From contig OX442320.1 in assembly GCA_949358305.1 (NCBI GenBank), forward strand, positions 10,556,259-10,620,258: DNA of 64,000 bases, in the 5' to 3' direction. The stretch comes from Strigamia acuminata. Its lineage: Eukaryota > Arthropoda > Chilopoda > Geophilomorpha > Linotaeniidae. The notes beneath the pieces were generated by a model. That model was not told where the DNA came from, made no database searches, and worked only from the letters and a program-made list of their open reading frames with translations. The position numbers were made by a program, and so were the translations under genes. Numbering within the stretch: the first letter of the stretch is position 1; the number at the start of each line of letters is the position of its first letter. Below, one piece after another: positions 49,401 to 54,800 of this stretch.

Positions 49401-50695
49401 TTATTATTTCCACAAAAAATTATTATTTCCACAAAAAATTATTATTTCCATAAAAAATTATTATTTCCACAAAAATTATTATTTCCACAAAAAAATTATT
49501 ATTTCCACAAAAAATTATTATTTCCACAAAAAATTATTATTTCCACAAAAAATTATTATTTCGAAAAAAAAATAATTATTTCCAAAAAAAATCATTTTTA
49601 AGAAAAAGAAATTATTTCCAAAAAAATCATTTTTTAAAAAAATTATTATTTTCTAAAAAAAAACCATTTCTTTCAAAAAAAATCAATATTTCCAAAAAAA
49701 AAATCATTATTTTTAAAATTGATAAAAAATAATTAGTTTGAAAATTGATATGAAAAAAAATCAAGATTTTTCAACAACAAAAAAAAATCAAAATTTTGCA
49801 AAATCAAAAAATAATAAATCAAAAATCAAAAAAAAAATCAACAAAAAAAAAACCAAAAACTCACAAAACCAAAAAAATAATTTTCTAAAAAAAAAAAAAA
49901 AATTGATCCAAAAACCCATGACATTGACATCCATTAAAACCATAATTACACCCATAAAAAAACCCAAACCATCTATTAAAAAATCACCAAAACCCCAAAA
50001 AAATCAATCAAAACCAAAACCTACCTAATAACAAGCTCCTTCTCCGCATCCCTCGCGAAAAACGGCACCGACCACGTCGCCAACCACTTATTAGTCAATC
50101 CACAATCAAAAAACGGCGCCGTCCACGCCCCATCCTTCACCCCACTCCACACAACCCCTTCCCCAGCCCCTTTCCTCCCCCCATTACCAACCACCGAATC
50201 CAACATCAACCACCCCGCGCCCGCCCCCCACTCCATCTCGTCCGCCGGCCGCCACACGCTCCCCGCATCCACCCAGCGGACTCCGTCGCCCGCCCGATAA
50301 ACGAACGGAATGCGCACATCGTCCCGCCTCACGACGGCCGCGGCGGCAAAAATCAGACGATCACTCGCCACCAAACCGTTCACCAAACTGTACAACAACG
50401 TCTCTTCCTGCGCGCTCTCCACCACTTCCGGCTGGTGCACACTATTCAAAACGTTGGCGGCGTTGACGCACAGCGCGGCCGTGCGGTTGAAGAGCGTGCG
50501 CAGAGCGGGCGCGAACTCGTAGTTGAAATGGGCGAGACTGGTCCTGGTGCAGTTAGCCTCGTCGCGCACGCTCTGGATGAGGTTGAGGATGGTCCCGACG
50601 ATCTCCTCCGACTCGGACGGGTCCTGGGCGACGGCCGAGGGGATGGCGAAGGCTGCGGCGAGCACTGGGAGAAGCCAGAGCCAGCCAGGGCCCAT
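18122..50695 (-). CDS. GPR158-like: GPR158/GPR179-like class C GPCR (Cache domain receptor), 11 exons, 734 aa
   Basis: Exons (minus): 50695-50025, 47958-47850, 46343-46029, 42863-42795, 34621-34512, 30190-29955, 29876-29738, 25558-25453, 21675-21520, 20431-20306, 18289-18122. All are GT-AG with agreeing phases. Order of parts: signal peptide (1-23); Cache-type ectodomain with FFDCGLTNKWLATWSVPFF (about 198-216); EGF-like stretch DVNQCAGDG...CSCRAGY; Cys stalk CAPCRSGCASC; TM1 in exon 3, TM2 in exon 4, TM3 in exon 5 (YFEP, LGFAFCYGA), TM4 in exon 6, TM5-6 in exon 7 (LLFLLFGVHLSYHARN), TM7 in exon 8 (DYIFLMYF, QITVTVILILVFGPK). The tail has DPEDIRAELRRVYTQLQIL, matching the family's helix after TM7. 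Human GPR158 is a plasma-membrane receptor that senses glycine through its Cache domain and recruits RGS7-Gbeta5; ligand and partner here are unknown. The tail (about 150 residues) is far shorter than in vertebrates. Confidence 0.9.
18700..18970. mobile_element. Remnant of a mariner-like element with CAGGGTGTTCTAAAAGTAT end
   Basis: TACAGGGTGTTCTAAAAGTATTG resembles the ends of many mariner/IS630-type elements. The following sequence (CCTTGAAGGTCATTTTCAAGGTCAT, then AATTACAAAGTTGTAGAGCACCATC) recurs in pieces near 29.57-29.66 kb and 32.55-32.60 kb. The minus-strand open frame across 18570-18857 has no recognisable transposase motif. No matching second end was found, so this is tentative. Confidence 0.35.
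19159..19227. repeat. (AAT)n microsatellite
   Basis: About 23 perfect AAT units run without interruption, which suggests a recently expanded and probably length-variable locus. It is intronic (intron 10 of the receptor gene). Confidence 0.97.
20474..20760. mobile_element. MITE with GGTGTAAGGCATTACG / CATAAGGC inverted ends
   Basis: The left arm (CTGGTGTAAGGCATTACGAATTTATGGACAA) and right arm (TTGTCCATAAATCCGTATAGCCTTATGCCTCCAA) are imperfect inverted copies. Related ends occur near 35.15, 44.50 and 45.82 kb (GCGTAATGCCTTACACCAAAACGG). It lies directly upstream of exon 10 of the receptor gene, inside intron 9. Confidence 0.6.
22890..23350. mobile_element. Foldback element with about 200-bp imperfect inverted arms
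   Basis: The left arm is built of ATTCATCGC, AAGTCATCGCGTG and AAGTAATCGCGTGG units and the right arm carries their inverted counterparts (CACGCGATTACTT, CACGCGATGACTT, GCGATGAATAGTCG). The arms include the 16-mer GACAATTGGACGGTTG and its inverse, and the arms meet at about 23140. GTACCG lies next to both ends. The structure fits a foldback-type DNA element. No ORF. It is in intron 8 of the receptor gene. Confidence 0.75.
24598..24690 (-). pseudogene. 5S-rRNA-derived sequence (5S pseudogene or head of a 5S-type SINE)
   Basis: Read on the minus strand, the region contains CCCATTAGAACACAAGTTAAGC, then TTGGGCCTGGTCAATACTTGG and ATGGGTGACCTGCTGGGAAT. These match the conserved middle and 3' part of eukaryotic 5S rRNA, including the internal-control-region AAGTTAAGC and ACTTGGATGGGTGACC blocks. 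The first roughly 20 bases of 5S are not recognisable. The sequence running on to about 24385 could be a SINE body. It lies in intron 8 of the receptor gene. Confidence 0.6.
26873..27261. mobile_element. MITE, TATACTCC...ATACAACGTTGTCC family (copy 1)
   Basis: It is about 389 bp long. The inverted ends read TATAATCCAAAACGATACAACG and CGTTGTATCGGTTTGGAGTATA. The interior is nearly collinear with the copy at 35209-35599 (shared GGCAAAACAACCAATAAAAA and TTTACACTGAAATTCATTG). TA at the outer edges fits a TA target. A degenerate third copy lies at about 22255-22460. Confidence 0.8.
27530..27713. mobile_element. Short inverted-repeat element, GTTTACATG family (copy 2)
   Basis: The ends TGTTTACATG and CATGTAAACA are inverted. 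The inner right arm (GCATTTTCACTTATCCAGATAAC) matches the left arm of the copy at 8.52 kb in inverse orientation. It lies in intron 7 of the receptor gene. Confidence 0.55.
28259..28620. mobile_element. pogo/Tigger-like MITE, interrupted by a hAT MITE
   Basis: The right end GCGATTCGTTAGAAAGAGTTTCGACTG plus TA, and the interior (TTTTTTAACATGATGTTCTATGGCCAGC), match the intact copy at 32360-32543. The left end is shortened. The element is split by a younger insertion at 28405-28585. Confidence 0.8.
28405..28585. mobile_element. hAT-like MITE nested in the Tigger MITE
   Basis: The inverted ends are CAGGGCCGTCTTTAC and GTAAAGGTGGGCCTG. They are flanked by a perfect 8-bp target duplication, GTTATATC, at 28397-28404 and 28586-28593. 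The duplicated bases belong to the surrounding Tigger MITE, which proves the order of insertion. CCGTCTTTACACTTTTCAGCG is doubled just inside the left end. Confidence 0.92.
29125..29225 (+). other. Possible tRNA-derived SINE fragment
   Basis: GGTAGCCAAGTGGTAATGC fits the Pol III A box (TRGYNNARNNGG). The B box expected about 35-45 bp downstream is degenerate (TTATTGAATTCAGG) and no cloverleaf can be drawn. It is not a functional tRNA. Confidence 0.3.
30229..30628. mobile_element. MITE with TTCACACTTGTGTTCACACTAG inverted ends and TTAA edges
   Basis: The left arm CATGTTCACACTTGTGTTCACACTAG is matched by an inverted right arm CTAGTGTGAACACAAGTGTGATCC. TTAA stands at both outer edges, as at piggyBac-type insertions. 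The left edge lies only about 39 bp upstream of the acceptor of receptor exon 6 (30190), at the branch-point distance. A single similar end occurs at 20225-20262. Confidence 0.7.
30881..31096. mobile_element. MITE with about 48-bp near-perfect inverted ends
   Basis: The left arm GTTTCAGTGTAAGAATGGTA...CTCCTCCTATTGGCTAAT is repeated inverted at 31055-31096 with few mismatches. There is no ORF. The arms carry the TCCTATTGG motif seen in other MITE families of the window. Confidence 0.8.
31944..32071. mobile_element. hAT-like MITE, second copy of the CAGGGCCGTCTTTAC family
   Basis: The ends are CAGAGCCATCTTTAC and GTTAAGACGGCCCTG. The flanking 8-bp duplication is AATACACC/AATGCACC (7 of 8). It is in opposite orientation to the copy at 28405-28585 and shorter, and shares the CCATTGGGCTAACTGGGCTGC block. 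Confidence 0.85.
32360..32543. mobile_element. pogo/Tigger-like MITE, intact copy
   Basis: The inverted ends CAGTCGAAACTCTTTATAACG and CGTTATAAAGAGTTTCGACTG are perfect over 21 bp, followed by a TA on the right. CAGTCnAAcCTcnTTATAACG is typical of the Tigger/pogo group. The interior repeats ATATAACGAATT. No transposase is present. Confidence 0.88.
33921..34195. repeat. Long near-perfect hairpin (inverted repeat) with (TA)n loop
   Basis: The left arm (about 33921-34010: TTTTGATTTCAGACACATGC, TAGATCTAGTT, CTGATAT, GATGATTAAAATATATCTAG, TCATTCATAAAAT) is repeated inverted at about 34095-34195 with only a few changes. A second inner inverted pair around AAAATGTATATATATATG fills the loop. The structure would extrude as a cruciform or fold as RNA. 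There is no obvious target duplication. It lies in intron 5 of the receptor gene. Confidence 0.85.
35209..35599. mobile_element. MITE, TATACTCC...ATACAACG family (copy 2)
   Basis: It is 391 bp long. The ends are TATACTCCGAACCGATACAACG and ACGTTGTATCAGCTTGGAGTATA. The inverted ends extend through ACTCCT...GGTTGAGCC. The copia retrotransposon starts 39 bp beyond its right end. Confidence 0.85.
35639..40504 (+). mobile_element. Complete Ty1/copia LTR retrotransposon
   Basis: Two LTRs of 206 bp (35639-35844 and 40299-40504) begin TGTTAAG and end CATAACA. They are identical by eye over their whole length. The flanking 5-bp duplication is CATTC on both sides (35634-35638 and 40505-40509). The primer-binding site at about 35849-35863 (GGTTATGGGTCCAGG) resembles that of Drosophila copia, which uses the inner part of initiator tRNA-Met rather than its 3' end. 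A purine tract (CAGGGGAAG) lies just before the right LTR. One intact gag-pol frame fills the inside. The element lies in intron 4 of the GPR158-like gene, opposite to its transcription. Identical LTRs imply a recent insertion. Confidence 0.97.
36401..40279 (+). CDS. Copia-type Gag-Pol polyprotein, apparently intact
   Basis: One uninterrupted frame of about 1292 residues runs from the ATG at 36401; a non-ATG extension upstream is open but not needed. Domain order is the copia order: Gag region; CCHC zinc knuckle (CYNCNKFGHYARDC, 37052-37093); aspartic protease (DSGASHH, about 37203); pre-integrase zinc region; integrase with HSD (37787-37795), RTDN (about 37979) and NGISE (about 38080); reverse transcriptase ending in the YVDD box (39311-39322); RNase H (ADADWA, SSMEAEY). 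Integrase before RT separates it from gypsy elements. There are no internal stops or frameshifts, so it may be competent. Gag and Pol are in one frame with no shift site needed, as in Drosophila copia. It is an animal copia lineage; I cannot assign the clade. Confidence 0.95.
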   Translation: MTTETSSSITSYGIEKMDGTNYLSWAFSVKLLLTEKKLWAVVDGTEKEADPTKLSELTNKAFSIIGLTIKTQQQSHIRGLQSPKEAWDRLKEVYEPTNSLRIVQLRRELYSTMKQTGENMDKYLMRVSECSERLTNAGQTVGDTDLAWAMLCGLTKEYEGLITSVHTIAKADFTSNKIKDMILAESSRRETSDNTKRDSAVLIANKIPQQRDLKKIKCYNCNKFGHYARDCHKPKKERSAESKNSSDHKKANVMSAFAARADKDVWVIDSGASHHMTAQKGKFLELQNPKVAEINIANGKKVKVEAQGDINVDFVYDGQTVPTILKEVLYVPEVTMNLLSVAQLEAKGYWLSFKNGFCNVINSKDVVILRAKRENRMYLVNEASHHGMTATTEATKNEIWHQRYMHVSLDSLQKMAEKDKVRGLEINKDAISKCDSCLQGKSTRKPFNKEERKLASEVLDLIHSDIAGPLQTKSKGGHRYYITFIDDKSRKIDVYFLTHKSEALEKFQDYMTRMERKTGKKIKALRTDNGLEYCNEEFDRFLKEKGISHQRTAVYTPEQNGISERLNRTLLDLVRSSLIQTQLGADFWAEAVNTAVYVRNRTVTQITGKTPYEVWYGRTPSVKHLRVFGCNAVMHVPAAKRRKLDNRGEKCIFLGYSAGEKTYRLWNTKKRKVMTSRDVVFKENEFGFNETDELDAKEVMTLTFDEPKQVPPAAKPKRGRPTKAEAVQKQYEPTKMILRSQVQQQAEPEVAETEDAEEEDEEDLIGTAMFCHFEEPSTYQEALNSKDATKWQTAIDDELNSLHKNETWEITDLPKDSKAIGCKWVFRVKQNPDGSVERYKARLVAKGFTQRYGHDYTETYSPVAGIATMRLIIAIAVILGWVLEQVDVTTAYLNGILEEEVYMEIPEGLVGKWKNKVCRLIKSLYGLKQSGRAWNDKLDEELEKQGFKRCFSDACVYWIQIGNERGIIGVYVDDMVIAGQSENMCREIKKRLRKCFEIKELGTLKYMLGIEFGRDKNGNMFLTQEKYVEKILKRFNMTDSKPMATPMVKCTDNNKKEPEEFEDLTVEPYREVIGCLSYLANSTRPDISHAVNVLAQFNSKPKTNHWQMAKRILRYLSGTKKHGLVYNENKGFLTAFADADWANCKINRRSYSGTLLKLAENLVIWQSSKQKVVATSSMEAEYISMCNCSKDIVWMRRLIEELDLSTLIGGPTIMRCDNQPAKVFAQSNVENRRSKHIDVRYHYIREQIKAKRVKLEFVPTENNEADLLTKPLDKVKLSNFRELLGVKPIIRA
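41654..41790. repeat. 36-bp tandem repeat (about 3.5 copies)
   Basis: The unit GTCTAGGAAATATATAAGAA plus ATTTCTCTTGTTTGTT is repeated almost without change three times, and a fourth copy is degenerate. Because 36 is divisible by three, an open frame crosses it, but there is no evidence that it is coding. Confidence 0.9.
42075..42500. repeat. 19-bp satellite ATTAATACAAAATTGCAAA
   Basis: About 22 units of 19 bp lie head to tail. The left part has AATACAAAATTGC units and the right part is homogenised to AATCCAAAATCGC, so the array shows a directional variant gradient. It ends 295 bp from exon 4 of the receptor gene. Confidence 0.93.
43262..43578. mobile_element. pogo/Tigger-like MITE, longer copy
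   Basis: The ends CAGTCAAACCTCGTTATAAC and GTTATAACGAGGCTCGACTG are inverted, with TA on both sides. An (AAAT)n microsatellite has grown inside it at about 43438-43482, replacing part of the segment that in other copies reads GCTGGCCATAGAACACC. Confidence 0.88.
44551..45643. mobile_element. MITE with ACTCAAAAAGGCAC ends, interrupted by a solo LTR
   Basis: The left end reads ACTCAAAAAGGCACCTCACA, then GTGTACTCCCATTGG; the right end is the inverted copy (CCAATGGGAGTACACC, GTGCCTTTTTGAGT). Matching continues for about 55 bp. Without the inserted LTR the element would be about 420 bp, close to the related TATACTCC family. Confidence 0.78.
44646..45314. mobile_element. Solo LTR (about 669 bp) nested in the MITE
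   Basis: The sequence starts TGTCACGGG and ends TTCGTAACA, the TG...CA form of LTRs. It is flanked by GTAG on both sides (44642-44645 and 45315-45318), a 4-bp target duplication. A TATA-like AATATAAATAATG lies near 45147. There is no internal region, so it looks like the product of LTR-LTR recombination. A 4-bp duplication suggests gypsy rather than copia type. Confidence 0.75.
46500..46900. repeat. Degenerate minisatellite of AACTGCAAAAATGCATTTTTTGCAG units
   Basis: Roughly ten drifting units of 35-45 bp contain AATGCATTTTT and TAATTTTAACTGC. They lie just upstream of receptor exon 3, in intron 2. Confidence 0.65.
47270..47710. repeat. Low-complexity AAAATCAACAAAAATCAATAAAA tract
   Basis: This is simple A-rich DNA with irregular CAACAAAAATCA units and no stable period. 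It is intronic and noncoding. Confidence 0.75.
48600..49190. promoter_or_regulatory. Promoter-like island in intron 1 of the receptor gene
   Basis: A GC- and CpG-rich patch carries CACGTGATTTTCG (E-box), CGCAAGATGGCGGACATG (YY1/start-type motif), TACGTCAGTCA (CRE-like) and GTTACCATGGCTACC (near match to an RFX X-box, about 48636). A plus-strand ATG frame at 48979-49183 has no recognisable domain. It could be an alternative or an antisense promoter. Confidence 0.35.
49248..49560. repeat. 18-bp satellite AAAAATTATTATTTCCAC
   Basis: About 18 copies of an 18-bp unit are followed by A-rich degenerating sequence to about 50010. The array and its A-rich tail lie just downstream of the donor of receptor exon 1. 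Confidence 0.92.
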
Positions 50696-51850
50696 ATCCG
50701 AGCGGCCAGTGCTGCCGATGTGGGTGGGGAGGCCCCGGTCGAGGTTAGGCCATTTTCACGGGGTTTTGGAGAGTGGTTAGCGCGGCTTACGGTTCGGGGT
50801 GAGTGCGTGGGTGGTTCCGGAGGTGTTGTTGTGGTGGCGGCGGGGCCATTTGGGTGGTCGACGGTGGGGAAATGTCATCCGGTGCGTGGTGGCGATGGAC
50901 TGGGTTTGGTTGTGTTGCTTTGTTCGGAGTGAGGCTTTGCTGCAAGGTTGCGTGGCGCGGCGCCAGCTGGTGGGGTTTGGGGGAAGGAAGGTGCGGGTTT
51001 GGTGGATTCGGTGAGGAGTTGGAAGGTTGGTTTTGGGTTGGGTTTCGTTGGAATTGGATGGGAAAGGTGGGAAATAGGGTTTGGTTGGGAAGGAAGGAAG
51101 TGAGTTTGGTTTTGTTTGTTTGGATTTTCATTAAAGGTGTTTAAGATCTGCTGGTTTAATTTGATGAAGTTGATGGAATTTGATACAATTTGACGAAATT
51201 TTCTTACAATTTTGCTTAAAATTCTTGGAAACTGATGAAATTTGATGAAATTTGATAAAATTTGATGGAATTTGATGAAATTTGATGAAATTTGATGAAA
51301 TTTGATGAAATTTGATGAAATTTGATGAAATTTGATGAAATTTGATGAAATTTGATGAAATTTGCTGAAATTTGATGAAATTTGCTGAAATTTGGCTGAA
51401 ATTTGCTGAAATTTGATGAAATTTGATCAAATTTGCTGAAATTTGCTGAAATTTGGCTGAAATTTGCTGAAATTTGGCTGAAATTTGCTGAAATTTTGCT
51501 GAAATTTGATGAAAATTTGATGAAATTTGCTGAAATTAGATGACATTTGCTGAAACTTTGATGACATTTGTTGAAAATTTAATCAAATTTGCTGAAAATT
51601 TGTAAAATTTGCTGAAAGATTTGTCAAACGTGTTCAAATTTCATGCAAAAATAATTGCAAAAATTCTAACCAAAAAACAAAATCAAATAAACCAACCAAA
51701 CACAAAAATCTACCCTGCATTTAACACCAAACCAACAAAATAGCAACAACGCTCCAACAACCCATTGTTCCAAAACAAAATGTCCACCCGTATCAACCAA
51801 ATTAAATACGATCCCCAACCTCAACCATTGTGAAGCCCAGCCGATCAACC
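50696..51850. other. Head-to-head intergenic region of the GPR158-like and ODAD4-like genes
   Basis: The two start codons (50695 minus, 51851 plus) are 1.15 kb apart. The receptor-proximal 300 bp is GC-rich and probably its promoter. The middle (51175-51610) is a satellite. The stretch 51640-51850 before the ODAD4 exon 1a is A-rich with no clear core-promoter motif. Confidence 0.45.
51175..51610. repeat. 10-bp satellite TTTGATGAAA
   Basis: About 30 units follow a strict 10-bp period on the left (51240-51360), then mix with TTTGCTGAAA and TTTGGCTGAAA variants. The minus-strand open frame across it (FHQISSNFIK) is a by-product of the repeat. Confidence 0.93.
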
Positions 51851-54800
51851 ATGAACGACGACGAAGGCGACGATGACGATGACGAAGTCAAAAAGAAAAA
51901 ACCAAAATGTCCGTACACCGAATACTACTATGAAGGCCTGCGCCATTTTCAGGCCGGAAACACGACACCCGCTCTACAATGCTACGAAACGGTCAGTTTT
52001 TATTCACACACTCAAATACAAAAATACACAAATTATAAATTAAATTTATATATAAAATAAAAAAAGATTTGCAAAATCCGCCATTTTCGTCATTTTAAAG
52101 TGAGGGACCTTGAAAGGATAGATCAATAATTGTGTGAAGAGCATTGCCCCGCTGTATGTCAATTTGGTTCCTTCTTCGGGAATTTAATTCAAACCTAGAA
52201 GGGAAATTAAATTGATTTTTCGTTTGCTATTTTTAATTTCATTTCATTTAATCGCGAATTAAGATATTTTTATAGTTGAGATTTTATGACGACGTCAGAA
52301 TCGTGAATTAAGGCGAATTTGAGATTTTGTGACGTCATGAAATTTGATTTTTGAATGAGATTTTATTTGTTTGCGGTTAAATTTATGATGTCATGTAAAG
52401 AATTCGGTCGGGTCGTCGATACAAATTCATCTGTTGGGAGTCTGGGATCAATTCCAATTGGCTGCGGCGCCATCTGTAGTTAAGAATGAGAAATGAATTG
52501 TGTAAAAAGTCTAGTTCGTTTGTGAACACATAGAGTCAGCCGGGTGGGATTACGTTCAAAAGTCGACTGGAATCCGGTTTAGTTTGGAGTGATGGGGATT
52601 GTAGTTGGGTTGAGAGGTGTTTGTTGGGTCGGTGCTGTTGGTGTTGCGGGATTGGACCGGCGAAGAGCAGCGATCACGTGTTTATCTCCGAATGTAAAAT
52701 CACTTTTCATCCAACTGCGACATTTGTAAAACGCATCAACACCGTAAAATATCATGGCCAGAATACCAAAAATCTAAAAAATAAAAAAATTCAAATCTCG
52801 ACCGGTCACGTTTAATTATTCACCCACAAGTACAAAATAAGCTTTATAGTTCCAATTTTTAACACTCGGCGCTGCCGATGCGGCGATGGCGCTGCGTACT
52901 TGTGGGTATATAATATTTACCGCTGCTGTCACGTAACCTTCGCGTTTAATTCCCCACACAAAAGCAACAACGGCGGTTACAAGAAGAAAAACAGTCCACA
53001 AAATACAATAAATCGTTTCCTACGAAATAAAAACTAAAAATATAAAAATACACAACACGAAATTCTCGATTCTGCGTACGAAAATCCAAGTGAGTTTGCG
53101 CGACCGGTCGATAAGATTGAAGCAAAAAAAGAGAAACAAAACGGCAGTCACGCAAAATCCACACCCCGACGCAAAACTCAACCAAAATGCCCGTTTATGT
53201 TCGGTCGATGGCGACGCACGCATGCGCACGAAGCACGCCACGTCGAAAATCTGTAAACGATTTTCCACCGGCTTTTAAAACCAACCGGAAATGACGAAAC
53301 GAATCAAAAAATCGGGTTTTATAGTCACCATTTGTATGATTTTCAAGATGCCCGGAATGGTGATCAAATAATGACTTCTCGCCACGTCTTTTGGCCGTGG
53401 ATGAGCGGCTGCAGCGTCATTTGTTGACATAACTTTTCGCTGGAATCGAAGAAAGAGCTAAGGCGGTGTCAGAACCGCCCAGAAACGTCAGACAAGCCTA
53501 ACTTTGGACTTCCCTTCTTCCTTCCTTAGGTTAGGTTGGTTCAAGGCCAAACTTAGGCATAAACAAATGCCAGCTATAAATAGCAAGTGTTGATAATTCT
53601 CGCTGATACTTCCCAATTGACGTCATACATGCCAACATAGGGTTTCTCAAACCGTTGGGGCCCCTTTGTCGCTTATGTATGATTATTTATTATATATACG
53701 GAGAAAAAATAAGTGTATTTTTTAGATATTTTAATATGCTTAGGGGCCCCTTGCAATTTTGGAAAAAAAATATTCTATGACCTTTTTCAAGGTTATTTCA
53801 AACAGATTAGAGAAATTTTTCATTTCTCTTCCTATGGCCTTTAATGCGGCCCATTCGTCTTGGCGAATCTTGAGCCGGCCATCAGAGCCGACAACGCCAT
53901 TCGTGCGTTCTCTGACCACGTGGTCAGCGGTTGGTCTTTCGTTGGGTGACTTAAGTGTCTTTTCCTTGCGTCAGGTGTGTCCAACACCTTGTGGTCTCCT
54001 CTGATCCCTGATGTCTGTCCGCCACTCAATCAATGATTGGCATCATTGCTGTGCACGCAACTTCCACATTAGAAATTCCGCTGTGCAGCTGCGACATCTG
54101 AAGTTAAAAACCGGCACCAACACCAAACAGGAAATGGATTTCGGTATTTCAGAATGTTCTGAAATATACCGGTTTTCGGTAATAGCGTTGAACTGGCCAG
54201 GGTGTCAGCTCCGTTAAACATTAGACCGGTGGTTCGGGTACGGGTAGAGAATTTTAATTAGAGACGGGTAACGGGCGGGTAACGGGTACGGTTTTTACGC
54301 CAATGCACATCTCTGGCCCACACAGGTCACATGATAATCGCTTCAGCAGAATAATCGTCATAGACCCTGTTCGCCGTCATTTTTGGTAGGAATTTTCTGC
54401 CGGTACATTTAAGCGGCTTGCTCGGGGTTCGGCTTTAATTAATTAAAAGGCGTAAAATTCGAAGTAACAACTGATGAATTAATTATTTTAAATGTAAAAC
54501 TGCACCCAAGTGGAAGGCGTGTATTAATAATGGAGTAGCAGTCACCTATGCACCATGCATGATAAATCGATTAAACGTGAAAAAAAGCTAATAAACAATG
54601 TATGCGATCAATTAAAAAAAAATTCCGAGTGAAAGTGCGACGTTACTTGCACCTTGCGTGTTGTGTACAAGATAATTGCCAAGAACTACAGCAAAAACTC
54701 AAGTGGAAATCGAAATGGGTAAAAATAACACGGTAAACAAAAAACAGTTTTATGCTATAGAATTTGGATAAAAGAAACATTGGCTAAAATAAAGTGAGTT

